Origin: Chrysomallon squamiferum
Lineage: Eukaryota; Mollusca; Gastropoda; Neomphalida; Peltospiridae
DNA length: 50,000 nt
Assembly (NCBI GenBank): GCA_012295275.1
Contig: CM022669.1
Coordinates: 9,202,489-9,252,488, forward strand
Reading direction: 5' to 3'
The notes under the pieces are model-generated. The model was not told the origin of the DNA and ran no database searches. It saw nothing but the letters and a program-made list of their open reading frames with translations. A program made the position numbers and the translations under genes. Of this stretch, positions 13,890-36,240 are shown piece after piece (the stretch's first letter is position 1; each line of letters starts with the position of its first letter).

Positions 13890-14052
13890 AGCAGCGATAG
13901 TAGTAGTAGTAGAGGTAGTAGTAGTAGTAGTAGTAGAAATAATAGCAGTGATAACAGAAGTTGTAGTGATAATAACGCAGTAATAATAATAATAGTAATA
14001 ACAGAAGTAAAAATAATAATAGTAGTTGTAGTAGTTGTTGTAGTAGACGTAT
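13890..14052. repeat. Imperfect (GTA)n/(AAT)n triplet array
   Basis: AGT/GTA and AAT units over about 160 bp, preceded by a poly-T run (about 13839-13858) and followed by CA-rich sequence (14105-14160). Confidence 0.8.
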
Positions 14053-16043
14053 CGCAATATAAATGTATTTTATAACACCCTCGCACGCAACACATGCCTA
14101 TATACACACCACACACACCATACACACATACTCACACACTCAGACACACACACACACAACATTTACACATACAGACATATAACAAATATACATATAAACG
14201 TAGACACTTCCATTAACACGGGCTCGCAGAAAGACACACAAACATTCTCTGTTAAAACGAACACACGAGTAGAGAAATATACTGACACAATTGTGAATGT
14301 TCTCTGTAGATCACGCTGGCTGTTTTGCAGTGATGTACTTTGGACCTGATCAATGTACAGTTTATTAATACGAGACTGAAACGTGTTATCCTCACATCGC
14401 TCAGAAATCAAAAACGACGACGTTTTGCAGACGTTTCATTTATTTCTGTCACTCTGTTGAACACATCAGCTCGACACAGAGGATTTTTTTTTTTTTTCTA
14501 ACGACAAAGCGGCCCGCGAAACAGAAACCGTTTCAATTTTAAACAAATCTTGCAGTGGATTGAAGAGGACGTCACAGTTACATTACATCGCAATAACTCA
14601 AATAAACTGCTAGTAAAAGTAATTCGAGGAAAACGAGGTCTGTTTAATGTTGCATTTATTTTTGTGGAGTTTTTTTTTTTTTTTTTTTTTTTATTCCAGT
14701 TTCATAACATTTCAGTGTGTCTTCAATTTCGAATTTTCTGACTTGGTAAAGAGATTGGGTACACAACAAGCGTTCTTGGACCATTTTTGTTATGGAATCG
14801 TCTTTCACAAATTGCCTAAATTATCAACGTCAATTGACTTAATGATCAGCCAGTAGCGTGTTTGGACTCATTTCTGAATGTATTGATCTTTTCAAATTCC
14901 ATTTAATCACTTCTCGTTACATCCACTGTAGTAGCTGTCAGAATCCATAGCAGTAATATAGTCTGTATTTATGTTATGTTATATTATTTATTTATTTACA
15001 TGTAATTATTATTTTTTTTTTTTTTTGGTTTATTTGCACGGACTTACTTATAAAACAGTCTCTGTGTTTACCAGACACAAAGAGTATAAAACATTCAGAC
15101 TGATATAGCAGTTTGACACTGAGTAATCCTCTGTTTTAGGATTCTCTGTAGCTTGTTATTTTATTTTATTTATTTTTCATTCATTGATTCAGTTATTCAT
15201 TTATTTATTCTGTAGTCATTTCCTAGCTCATTACATTGTTTATTCGGCTTCGTCTTTTTATCTTTTTCAACTAATTCCTCTAACATATTATGTCAATTGT
15301 ATTCCACATACTATGGTTCTGTCAAACATTGAGGCTGTCTGTAGTTAATTGCACAGATCAAGCATGAGACGGAGTTTGCCACAAGATCTATCCTACTCGG
15401 TGATCTTACTTTGAGTAAGAGCTAAATAACTGACTTATCAAACGTCTTGGCACGTGCTGTCCTGTATACAGAATGACGCATGCAAAATAATCTGAAAGAA
15501 AACGAATAGTTTCTTGTATGACAGCTAAAACAAAATGTCTCTCTTGTATCTGAGCCACTGTTTTATGGCGCGTGCAGCCTCGATTTAATAATACGCTGAG
15601 GACGACTTTAAAAAATAATAAAAAAATAAAAAAAGAAGAACCATAACAAACAAACAAAAAAATCTCTTCCATTCTTCCTGCTATCCAGACGTTCTTACGA
15701 TAAAAGATAGCGACATTTCAACAGGAAGAGTAGAAATCGATCCCACAAACCTTTGCATTTCCTTTGGGACAAAAAAAGGTGAACGGTAAAAAAAACAAGG
15801 GACGCCTTATTAAAAGTTTCTGGTGGAGACGACTGAAGTGAGTGCACAGGCAGGCTGTGGTTTGTGATTTATCACTGGAACGTTATTCTATAAGTTGTGA
15901 ATCCAGTCAATTGATACTTGCTACGAAAATCTTCTATCATTAACTCTAAGAAAGGCTGCAGATGCTATATTAAATTTTAAATATATTTTTAAATAATTTG
16001 TATCGTTATCGTTGTAACAAGTACTATTACCACTATTTGTACT

Positions 16044-16056
16044 ACCACTGCTGCTG

Positions 16057-16141
<85 letters not shown>

Positions 16142-16168
16142 TATTATTATTATTATTATTATTATTAT
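16044..16168. repeat. (TAC)n-(TAT)n composite triplet array
   Basis: About 65 bp of CTG/TAC units followed by about 58 bp of TAT units with one interruption near 16140. Confidence 0.9.
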
Positions 16169-16293
16169 GCATAATCCTTTTTTTTTTTCCTTCTTTTCTG
16201 GGGATTTAATTTTGTTTTACTTTTGTTTCTTTTTTTATTGACTTCATGTGTCGTAAAAACATTGTTTTACTTCTATGCCAGTGTTAATAATTT

Positions 16294-16691
16294 TTCTAAA
16301 TATGTAAGCGAGATATTAATTATTCTAGATTTAAGCGAGGTATTAACTGTTCTAGATTTAAGTGAGTTATTAACTGTTCTAGATTTAAGCGAGGTATTAA
16401 CTGTTCAAGATATAAGCGAGGTATTAACTGTTCTAGATTTAAGCGAGGTATTAACTGTTCTAGATTTAAGCGAGGTACCAACTGTTCTAGATTTAAGCGA
16501 GGTATTAACTGTTCTGGATTTAAGCGAGCTACTAACTGTTCTAGATTTAAGCGAGGTATTAACTGTTGTAGATTTAAGCGAGGTACTAACTGTTGTAGAT
16601 TTAAGCGAGCTGCTAACTGTTCTAGATTTAAGCGAGTTAGTAACTGTTCTAGATTTAAGCGAGGTATTAACTGTTCTGGATTTAAGCGAGG
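16294..16691. repeat. 27-bp minisatellite, about 14 units plus a degenerate leader
   Basis: Fourteen units (16323-16691) of consensus TTCTAGATTTAAGCGAGG + TATTAACTG, with a diverged 29-bp leader unit at 16294-16322. Units differ by single substitutions such as GAGGTA/GAGCTA/GAGTTA. As 27 is a multiple of three, the array stays open in frame: on the + strand it reads as repeated LDLSEVLTV, on the - strand as repeated PRLNLEQLI. The + frame runs on past the array to a stop at about 16777. No splice sites or family match support translation, so I treat it as a tandem repeat. Confidence 0.9.
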
Positions 16692-17020
16692 ATTATTCGG
16701 CATGTTACAAGATTCGTGTGGCCATCAAAGACTCGTTTCTCTCGCTAATTAAACGCGATCTCCTGAACCGCGAGTGAAAACCGCTGATAAAACTCGTGAT
16801 GAATTAACCAGCAGCCAACGAATCACGTCTGCTTGTACGACAGCTCAAATACTGCTCCAGTATCGCAGCCGTCGTCGTGTACGTCAACGATTAAGTCGTG
16901 CCAAACAAGACCACGGTTATCGAGTTCTCATCGGCTTAAAATATTTAAACAATGACGGTCGTTCGAAACACGACAGCGATTTGAAGACGAAAATGAACTC
17001 GAGTTTTATGTTGTTTTGAG
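16692..17020. other. High-complexity block next to the minisatellite
   Basis: About 330 bp of balanced composition, unlike the AT-rich surroundings, with two short open frames (end of the repeat frame to 16777, and 16774-17019, 81 codons, rich in R, S, K and T). I do not recognise either peptide. It could be an old retroelement remnant, a regulatory block or a non-conserved frame. Confidence 0.35.
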
Positions 17021-17547
17021 TGTGGAGTGGGAACATAAAAGTGAGATGCTACACTTAGTGTACGTTTCGAGCAAGTTTCGCTGAATGATGAATGAGTCTG
17101 TGTATTGTCTGTTAAATAAGTTATGTGTAGGTTAATCTCTCTATTACTGTACTAGCTGTAGTTATTATATATTTATGAAAACTGTGTAAGTTAGGGTTCG
17201 TTCAGCAGTTCAGTACAGAGAACTAGGTTTTCTGTGATTATGTAAGAATATCAGATCTTGACTGTGAAGCTCTCTGTGGGGTCTTTTTGCTTCTTTGTTT
17301 ATTTCTTTATTTATTAGTTTATTTATTTCACTTCGTTTTGTTTTGTTTTCTTGTTGTCATTGTTGTTTCTGGTATTTTGTTCCATATAGCTGCCCAATCA
17401 GTTGTATATCAAAATTATTTCTTGTCAGATGGAAAAAAACATGTATGTATCTTGCTTTTGAAACGATAACCATTTTTTATTTATTTATTTATTTATTTTT
17501 AAATCCTTAATGATGTTACTAATACTTCTAATATTACTAGCATCAGT

Positions 17548-17674
17548 ACTAATAGTAGTAGTAGTAGTAGTAGAGTAGTAACAGTAGTAAGAGTTATTGT
17601 TGTAGTAGTAATAGTAATAGTAGTAGTAGTAATGGTAGATGAGTTGTTGTTGTTGCTGTAGTAGTAATAGTAGC

Positions 17675-17710
<36 letters not shown>

Positions 17711-17765
17711 TGTAGTAGTAGATGATTTGCTGTAGAAGTTATAGCTGTAGTAGCTGTAGTAGCAA
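17548..17765. repeat. (GTA)n triplet array
   Basis: GTA/AGT units with GTT, GCT and GAT interruptions over about 220 bp. The minus-strand Thr-rich open frame is a repeat product. Confidence 0.85.
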
Positions 17766-18149
17766 TTTAAACACACTAGTAATTCAATAATCTAAACTAT
17801 ATTAACAGAGATTTACAATTTACAGAAATAGAATTATTTAGTTTCGACTCTATTATATCGTTTCATCTTTAATCAAGTCTTTTATTTTATTCCTCGAACC
17901 AAATTAAGAATATAATATAGTTCAAGAAACTGTTTTCTTCTGAAACGTGGGAAATAGAAAAAACGAATTCTGTTTTAAATCATTCTGTAATGTTTAAATT
18001 TTCTCTCAGAAGTGGAGCTTGAGATCAAATTAAAGAGAAAGTGTTCTTGAAAACGTTAATATCTGATTCATTTTCGTTCTGCTTTGAACATTTGCAGTTC
18101 ATCATTTTAATTAAACGCCTTTAGCAATTGTAGTGAAAGTAGGTTAGAG

Positions 18150-18455
18150 TGGTAACAGTAGTAGTAGTATAAATATTAGTAATAACAGTAGTGGTAGTAA
18201 AGTAGTAATGGTAATAGAAGTAGTAGCAGTAGTAATAGTAACTAGTAGTAGTAGAAATATTTGTTGTAATAGCAGTAGTAGCATTAACAGCAATAGCAGA
18301 AGAAATGGTTATAGTTCACAAGTAGTAATAGAAGTAGTAGTAGTAGTAGTAGTAGTTGTAATAGTAGTAGTAGTAATAGCAGAAGTACCAATAGAACAGC
18401 AGTAGCACCAGTAATGGTAGTGGTAGTAGTAGTAGTTGTTGTTGTTGTAGTGGTT
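18150..18455. repeat. Imperfect (GTA)n triplet array
   Basis: About 300 bp of degenerate GTA/GCA/ATA triplets ending in TTG units. This is the fourth GTA-type array between 9 and 18.5 kb. Confidence 0.8.
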
Positions 18456-19069
18456 GTGGTAGCTGTAGTTTAGTGTTACGGCTGACAGGTTTTATTTCTC
18501 TAACAGATAGTAATCTACTATTTCGTACAAAAACACTGATCTGTTTTTCTGTATTTGAGAAGGTCAATATAAAAAATCTGTTTTTGCTGAAACGTTAAAT
18601 GTGACCAAGTATGATCAAACAGATCATTATTTATTAATATGTTGAGTTCGTTAATTTGATTTGTGTTTCCCTTCAGTGAACACATTCAAATCTCATTCAT
18701 CAATGGCACGTTTAAAATCTGCTGGGTCGAAAATCTGATTTTTTAAATTTAAAAAAAAAAAATAATAATAATAATAATGTTGATTGTTTTTACCAATAAT
18801 AATAATTTTAATAATAATAATAATAATAATAATAACCGTCATCATCACAATCATAAAAAAAAAAAAAAAATAAATAAATAAAGAAGTAATAAATAATTCA
18901 ATAAATTAATAAATACACAGATAAACAGTCAAGTAATAAAATAAATAAAAAACACTTTCTTCAGCTAGTTTCTGAGATGCTAATTAAATATATAAAAATA
19001 GGTTTACTTTTTTATCTCAGGTAACATATCAAAGTAACACCGCTTTTCTTTTTCTTTTTCTTTTCTTGT

Positions 19070-19590
19070 TTTTTTCGACATCTGATCGGCTTGTCGGGAT
19101 AATAAACATATCTCTATTAAAAGGCAAACTTTCTTTGTTTTCCACAGCCAGCGTTCAGTCGGTGTGTTTATTGTCTTTTGCCGTAAGTTTGTCGATAAAT
19201 TACTGCTATAAAAGCCAACATTCGATCGCCCTTATTTATTTAGAATCTTTTGCTGTTTGATTATTGCTGCGGCAAGTCTGAAATTCATAACGGGTTCAAA
19301 GGCTGAACTGCCGTTTGTTTCGCCGTATTGATATTATTTCATCATTGCGATTTCTAATGCGGTTTGATGTACCTTGAATTTCCATATCGCATAGCCCGTT
19401 TCATCTCACACTCAGCGTTTATGATCGCTGAAACAGAGACTAAGAATCGCGCTCGTTTAACGCAGCAGTGCAGATAATGAACTTCCTGGGTTATCGAGGA
19501 TGTCTCGATTTCGCAATAATAGCGTAGAGTTCTCTCCCTTTGTTTGCTGTTTTTTTTAGCCGCGCCTACGCGATGTGATCTCTTTTTATG
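19070..19590. other. High-complexity block, candidate non-coding regulatory region
   Basis: About 520 bp almost free of simple repeats, with higher GC and many CpG dinucleotides, inside otherwise low-complexity sequence about 1.1 kb upstream of the first Ig exon. It has no recognisable coding potential. It could be a conserved enhancer or alternative promoter; the sequence alone does not show function. Confidence 0.3.
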
Positions 19591-20107
19591 AGGTGGAAGA
19601 TTAACTTATAAATCTGAACACACACGGGTCGTTTGAATTTATCTTTTATCTTGGATTTTTTTTCTCTCTGTTTTTAATTTTTTTATTTGAGAAATATTTT
19701 GTATAGCTTCGTTTTTTTGCTTTTAATCTGTTATCCATAGTGTCTTTCACCTTTTCACTGTCTTCATTATTTCCATCATCATCGCCGTCGTCATTGTTTA
19801 GATGTGCTATTAATAGAATGATTATCAACGCTGTCACGATTAACACGCATGTGTGATACTAACATCACCATTATCGTTACTGCACGTAATAAAGGTATAT
19901 CAATTAGACCCATATCTCACCTGTGATGCAATTTAATATCGATAAAATATCATAACGATATCGATCTAACTAACTGTATTGATATTTCATTTACATGATT
20001 ATAGACTTCATTTCATCGATAAAATATCAAATGACATTAAATATTCCTTTTCATCGTCCTGTTCCAGTTGTAATTCGCATTTGAGATCCCTAAAATTGGA
20101 TATATTC

Positions 20108-20241
<134 letters not shown>

Positions 20242-20507
20242 TTAAAACTGTAGCCATATCAGTTTGACATTTATGGTTCTGCCATGTCATGGTTATCGTT
20301 TCAATTTTCACATAAGTACAACTTTAAAATGAAGTAAAAATACACATGTCGATAATCGATCAAATTAAATTTGATAGCCTTTATATATATATAATAATGT
20401 AAATATTTGTTTCATGTATTTATAATTTGACAGTAATTTGGAAATAACGTCCACATTTTCCGAAATATCGATATTCTGTTAAAAGGTTTTCTTACTTTGT
20501 TCCTCTG

Positions 20508-20549
<42 letters not shown>

Positions 20550-20558
20550 GTTATTGTT

Positions 20559-20599
<41 letters not shown>

Positions 20600-20640
20600 C
20601 GTTATCATTATCATTTTTTATTTATTTATTTATTTATTTA
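20508..20640. repeat. (TTA)n-(TTG)n-(TTTA)n pyrimidine-rich array before an Ig exon
   Basis: TTA units, then TTG units, then TTTA units fill the 130 bp just upstream of the acceptor at 20647. The array therefore forms the T-rich tract of this 3' splice site. Confidence 0.85.
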
Positions 20641-20647
20641 ATTTCAG

Positions 20648-28033
<7,386 letters not shown>

Positions 28034-28518
28034 TAATTTGTTTACAACACGTGTATAGCGAACATATCATCAATGAAGTGCCTTTTTCACAGTGCCCTCG
28101 TCAACAACGCAGTGAACTGTAACAGAAAGGTAAATCTTGTTTCATTCATTCTACCTTTATTTCTAGAGCTAAGACAATATTTTTGTTATTTCTTTCGTTT
28201 GTTATTTCTTACATCTCTTTCCATTTTCTTTCATTCTTTCCTTCGTTATTTCTTGCATTCATTTTCCTTTCTTGTTTTCTTTCTCTCTTCTCGTCTTCTT
28301 TCGTTCATTTATTTTTACACAGCAGAATTTTTTCCCAGTGGTCCAAGGGAGGTAATTATAATTGGTTTTTTTTTTTTTTTGGCTGAGTCCCCAAGTGTTA
28401 ATTTACGTTCTGCAATTACTAATAATTACTGATTGACGATCATGTGTTTAAATTTTAAAATAATTATATTATTGCTTTTATGAATATTAATAAAAAAAAT
28501 TCTTAGCATTTCGTGCTT

Positions 28519-28521
<3 letters not shown>

Positions 28522-28580
<59 letters not shown>
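28522..28580. repeat. (ATT)n triplet array
   Basis: About 58 bp of uninterrupted ATT repeat just before the candidate 3' UTR acceptor. Confidence 0.9.
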
Positions 28581-28581
<1 letters not shown>

Positions 28582-28734
28582 CACTTTCTTGTTTTCTTTG
28601 CAGATTAATGTTTTGCAAGCCTTTGTCCGATGTACATAGAAAGAAAATATAAGTTTCCGTCATTATTTTCATTCATTTTGTTACTGGATTCAGTTAATGT
28701 TAATACTACGTAACATGACTGAACTTTACGATAA

Positions 28735-28803
28735 GGAGTATTGAACCAGCGATCTGTTTGTCCTCATTTAATGATGCTACCGAGTGGCAGTCCTCTCACT
28801 AGA
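28735..28803 (-). mobile_element. tRNA-derived SINE-like fragment
   Basis: On the minus strand an A-box-like TAGTGAGAGGACTGCC is followed, about 40 bases later, by a B box GGTTCAATACTCC. The sequence between them does not fold as a full cloverleaf. It is best read as a SINE head or tRNA relic. Confidence 0.35.
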
Positions 28804-29220
28804 TGTAAGAATACACTGATACTCTGAACAGTGGATTGGATTTAATTAAGAAACCAGTGTCCATGTTTACTGCATGACAGTTTCGTATTAGCAGAAGTTT
28901 TAAACATATTAAACTGTTTTTTTTTTTTATATATATTTTTATTTCAATTTTAAAACCCAGCATTGACTTATTTTTCGACTGAAACAAGGAATCGTGTAGA
29001 CTGACGTAAATTCTTTGTACGTAGTGCAAACAAAACACGCCATCGACAGATGCACGTACTTGCTGTGATCCTGGAAATGTTGAAAAAATTTTCATCAAAT
29101 TGATATACAAAAGTTATCGTCATGGCGTCTCATTTTACTTGTGAAATCTGCGAAACAACGGCATCTTTAGTTTCAGAAGAACTTCATTTAATGACATAAC
29201 TTTTCCTTTCTTTTTTTTTT

Positions 29221-29328
<108 letters not shown>

Positions 29329-29679
29329 TTAAAACTTATTTATTTATATTTTATTATTATTATTTGTTTTGTGTTTATTTATCTTTTTTTTTTTTTTTTT
29401 TTTTACAAAATTACTTCTGCCACAGTATTTTCATCAATCATTTAAGACATTTTATTTCATTCTGAACACTTAAAATTCGGAATTGCGTGATTCAATTCAT
29501 TCGTCCCCGATATCTTTAATGATCAGCTGTGAAGATTAGCATTAAAATAATTCAACCTGTTAGACAAAATGAAAAAGAAAAACGCTAACATCAAATGAAG
29601 TTTTATTATATGTCTTAGGTTCATAGTCGAGAAATGCAGACTGTCATGCAAGACTGATTTCGTTTCGCTGTGTTATGAT

Positions 29680-29800
29680 TAGTCTGAACTGAACTGAGAG
29701 TTAGCTGTCCTGTACTTCCAAAATTAGATCTGGATTCGATCCCAAAAACCTTGAAGTCTTCGGGCCTCCTGCTTAACCCACTGTGTCACGAGGATACATT
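29680..29800 (-). mobile_element. tRNA-derived SINE-like element spanning the duplication edge
   Basis: Minus strand: A-box-like GTGACACAGTGGG (29777-29789) and a near-perfect B box GATCGAATCC (29732-29741) about 36 bases on. Homology between the two tandem copies begins inside this element (29751), so copy 2 at 41284 retains only the A-box part. No target-site duplication was recognised. Confidence 0.5.
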
Positions 29801-30165
29801 TTTTTTAATGTGCTGTAATGTTTTAGTCATGTTCAAACGTTTACGTTTTCGTTCGGCCGGTAATTGTTCATGAGAAACATGTGACGTGCCTTTCATGTAG
29901 AACTATTTTAATACGTGACGTAGCCAGTAAGATTCCGCTTTACTGTCTTTGTACTTAGTGAAACAGTAGAACATTTTATAAACTCTCTTAGTGTGTGTAG
30001 TGTGTTTATATATTCAGTACAAATTTTGTATCAAGCTTGATTATAAATAATTTTTATGCATGACTGAAAATGTTATCTGAAAAAACCGAAGAATGGATTT
30101 ATGTTAAAAGAGACATTATTCAAGAAATAAATATATTTACCAGTGTTCGTACGTACATTAATAAT

Positions 30166-30168
<3 letters not shown>

Positions 30169-30259
<91 letters not shown>
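30169..30259. repeat. (CT)n array, copy 1
   Basis: About 90 bp of pure CT repeat. The equivalent array in copy 2 (41714-41834) is about 121 bp. Confidence 0.92.
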
Positions 30260-30262
<3 letters not shown>

Positions 30263-31280
30263 CCTTGTCTTGTTTGACAAGAGATTGTATAACAAAAGTA
30301 CATTCCAAAATATGTATTTTGTAGTTCTATTTGTTTTCATTCAGCCAAGAAAGATTTAGTGGGAATTAAATTTCCTTTGTGTTTCTAGGACGATGTGTTT
30401 TACATAAATCATTGATATTCAATAACGTTCAAATTAGTAAAATATGCAGTCTATAGTTATTATAAAATAGAGCTTTTGTCACATGCCATTTGATTTATTT
30501 ATTTATTTGTTTGTTTGTTTGTTAATTTATATTATTTATTTATTTATGCTTTCTGTGATAATCATTTTTCAGTTCTTGTAAATAAAGTTAGAGATTATTA
30601 TTATTATTATGATTATTATTATTATTATTATTATTATTTGTATAGTACAATTATTTGTTTTAGTCTATTAACAGTCCATACGATGAAAGGATGGACGGAT
30701 GGATGGATTCAGCCTCGTAGTCTCATGAAAATGTGGATTCTAGTAAATTGCTAAAATGAAATTTATGAAAATCTTCAAGATAAGTATTTCAGGTCAGAAA
30801 GGTTAAACAAATTGTTTTAAATATAACCATAAAGTCTTTTTCTTCTTCTTCTTTTTTTTTTCTTTATTTTTTTAATTTTTTTTTTTTTTTTTTTTTTTTT
30901 TCCTTTTTCGTAGATCAATAGAAAAAGTCAACACGGCTTAAGTCACCGTAAAACTGGAAAACTATTTTCATATCCAAACTCTACAGAGCTTGAGTCTCCG
31001 TTCTTTAACCATCTAGACAACATTTTTTTTTTTTTTTAATTCGAAATTGTTGCGAGAGTAAATAGTTTTGTAAAACGTATGAAAGTACGATTACTGTGAT
31101 TTACAGAGTGAATGAAAAATTAATAAACAATATGTATGTACAATGCAACATGACATGTCAATAAAAATGTTTACTGAATGAAGTGCTTGTGTTTTAACTG
31201 TGATATCTGTGTCTAACATTTTACTCATGATATTATGAATATCAGTCATTTAATTGTATGTTGTTTTTCTTCTTGTTGTT

Positions 31281-31301
31281 GATAATAATAATAATATTAT
31301 C

Positions 31302-31350
<49 letters not shown>
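31281..31350. repeat. (AAT)n/(ATT)n array
   Basis: AAT units, a short break, then about 48 bp of ATT repeat. At the matching site in copy 2 (about 42660) only a few ATT units remain. Confidence 0.88.
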
Positions 31351-32204
31351 GTCTATCCATTCTTTGTGCTTCTCTACATCAGTAAGCTGATGTTTGTCTG
31401 TTTTGTCTAAACGGATTACATAAATACAAATTATATTACTTGTTTACATTATCATGCACACACTCTAACAGGCCTCTGTTTTGAACATGCATCTATGACA
31501 ACAACCGACTGTCATTATTACGTCATAGCCGCTATATAACTGAGACATTATCTAACGTAATTACTGTGCGTTACGTCAAACACGGTTAACAGCTAATAAA
31601 CACCGCTCACTTCTAAAAGTAACGCTGCTGTTTAATTACCTCTTAACCGGAGTCATCCGGTTTCGTATAAACTAACATACGTCATTCAGAGACGAATCCA
31701 CGGTATGCAAAGAGTGTGGACTTGGTGAGTTAGGGATCGTTGCATGTAAAAATAATAATCTACCTACCGCTGCATTATTAATGAAATGAAACCGAAATAG
31801 TTAGTTGAGATAACACACAAACAAATAAGCAATCCATTACGTTCGAGATAGTGAGAAATATTATTCAACACCACTCACAGAGTCTGTTATTACGTATGTA
31901 CATCACTGATGAAGTGAGTAACAGGGCGTGGTCCGTAATAAGATACAGTAAGACTGTGTGTGAATATTAGTATTAATTTTATTTTCTGAAATGACCGACC
32001 AGTTTTGCTAATTCCAGCAATACCATAAATTATTATTGAAGAAAAAAAAAAAAAGAAGAAGAAAGAAAGACAGAAGATAAAAATCTGCACTGAGTTAAGT
32101 TTTTATGGTTTTGCTGTACTTGCTCGTGTCAGTTTAACATGGTATCTGTCACTGCACGTTTTACATGAAAATTTACACGACACCACTTTATTATATATCA
32201 CGTA

Positions 32205-32276
32205 GGTTCCATGGTGTAGTGGTTAGCACGCTGGACTTTGAATCTAGAGATTTGAGTTCAAATATCGGTGGCGCTT
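32205..32276 (+). tRNA. tRNA-Gln (anticodon TTG), probably degenerate
   Basis: A 72-nt tRNA-like sequence begins GGTTCCATGGTGTAGTGG and contains the anticodon loop CTTTGAA, giving TTG for Gln. D arm and anticodon stem (CTGGA with TCTAG, one G-T pair) are intact. The acceptor stem has one mismatch and two G-T pairs. The T stem (TTGAG with ATCGG) breaks the conserved 53-61 pair. A T-run follows at 32285. A functional gene is possible, but the damaged T and acceptor stems suggest a pseudogene or tRNA-derived element. The body is missing from copy 2. Confidence 0.65.
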
Positions 32277-32458
32277 AGTTCTTGTTTTTTTAAATTATTT
32301 TAATATTATTTTGCTGAAATGATCTTTAATGTAGAAATCATAATACTCGGTTAAACATTTATATTTTATTCCTTTTACTGAAGAACAAAAGAAAATAATT
32401 CGAATACTTATTAAAACTGATATTAAAATAAATTACTTGTTTTTACGGCATGTACATA

Positions 32459-32521
32459 CCCACCCACCCCCACCCACACACACACACACACACGCACGCG
32501 CGCGCACACACACACACACAC
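32459..32521. repeat. CCCA/CA/CG alternating tract
   Basis: CCCACCC units, CA repeat, a CGCGCGCG core (about 32494-32504) and more CA repeat. Alternating CG flanked by CA is a strong Z-DNA-type sequence. In copy 2 it is reduced to plain CA (about 43678-43706) without the CG core. Confidence 0.88.
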
Positions 32522-33534
32522 ATATTTATATAAACACTGGTTAGTTACGTATTTCAGAAGTTGAGTTGAGTTGTTGTTTTTTTCTCCAGCAACTTGTCCC
32601 AGTTTTGAGGCTGAACGTACGTGTCAGAATGTATGAGGATGAGGAGAACTGAACCGCGCAGTTTTTCGTTCAGTGTCTCCGAAAAAACGAGCTTTTATCA
32701 GTAAATTATGTCTAGTTAAGTTTAAATTACACGCTTGATTAACTCACTCTCGTGCTTCGAGATTCGTAAGCCATGCAAAATGCGACAAGCGAATATGAAC
32801 GAAAACGTCACCTGAAAAAAATCACTGATGGAAAAATTAAGCTGTGCATGTGTGTGCGATTGTATACGTCTGTTTATTAGATCGTGTATCGGCCGTCGAT
32901 GCTGGCTATCGGCTAATTATGTATAAATATGTATAATTAGCAGCATATTCATACTTATTCATGACATGTAACAAACTAGTTTTAACAGAAACATTAGAGA
33001 GCCTTCGCGTGTACAAGTGAGAAAATGTATTCAAGATTAACATCTTTACTACAACTGTCAGCTGAGAAGTGTTTTAATTATTTATCATCTTTATTTTATT
33101 TTATTTTATTCAATTTTATTTTATTTTAATTTTTTTTTTAAAAATTTTAAGAGTTTGTAAGCGACATACATATTATTTGTTTTGCTTCTTTGTTGTCTTT
33201 TTGTGTGTGTGTGTGTTATAAGGTGGGTTATAAGATGGCTTATTTCGCTGAGAGCTGACATAAACTTGAGATATCTTTTCTCCACAGTTCGCCTAACAAG
33301 AATACTAAACACTACACAGAGAACAAGTCGTTACTTATTCTCAGTCACGTGTTCATGTACTACATTATACGCCTGACTGCTTAACTGCATAATTTTCTCC
33401 TTGAAGATTGAATGTCAACCGATAAACAAAGAGATTATTTAAACACAACGTTACAACTAAAGTCAACAGTGCTCGCGTACAAAAATACCTCAGTAAATAT
33501 TACATAAAATACAGCCTAGGATACCTGCTTAATC

Positions 33535-33669
<135 letters not shown>

Positions 33670-33764
33670 GTATATATATATCTATATAAATTTCTACCTA
33701 AGTCACACCTAATACATGAATATTCAAAACAAAAACAAATACATATGAAATTTCACAAAAATTC

Positions 33765-33770
33765 TTTAAT
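33765..33770 (-). terminator. Candidate poly(A) signal ATTAAA of tubulin gene 1
   Basis: ATTAAA on the minus strand about 145 bases after the TAA. The same hexamer is kept at the matching place in the second gene. Confidence 0.35.
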
Positions 33771-33912
33771 TTCTTTTAAAAATTGCGTTTCGTTTCTTAT
33801 TGCTGTTTACAATGAGTTAATTTTAAAATTAGGATAATTATATCACAGTCAAAATGTGAAGAATTGTAAGTTAAAGGAAACTGTCCATATAGAAAATATC
33901 ACAGTCTCATGT

Positions 33913-36018
<2,106 letters not shown>

Positions 36019-36240
36019 GTTGAATTTTGATTTTCAAACTGACTGGGAAACTTGATGATTTCCTTTCGCAGTGTAAATCGTGGAATGGTCATTTTGGCGC
36101 CAAGTCACGTACTTATGCTGTATCTGCTAGCAACCGGTTTGTTGTAGTTACTTTTCTCTCTCTCTGTCTCGTCACTGGCCATAATTCACTCGAGTTGCTT
36201 CCCTTGGCGCATTCATTGCGTAATGCGTAAATAGGAGTCT
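36019..36240 (-). promoter_or_regulatory. 5' UTR and proximal promoter of tubulin gene 1
   Basis: Sequence just upstream of the ATG exon. It contains a palindrome TTGGCGCCAA (36094-36103) preceded by TT, matching an E2F site (TTTGGCGC), then CACGTA, GCTAGCAACCGG and CTCGAGTTGC blocks. Most are shared with gene 2 but the E2F-like palindrome is not. No clear TATA box was identified. Confidence 0.5.

Noticed and set aside
16323-16691. Possible CRISPR-like array
   Set aside because: Units are directly abutting with no spacers, in a eukaryotic intron; it is a minisatellite.
16223-16777. 184-codon frame made of LDLSEVLTV repeats, and a 127-codon antisense frame
   Set aside because: Both arise from a 27-bp tandem repeat whose length is divisible by three. 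No start context, splice sites or family support were seen.
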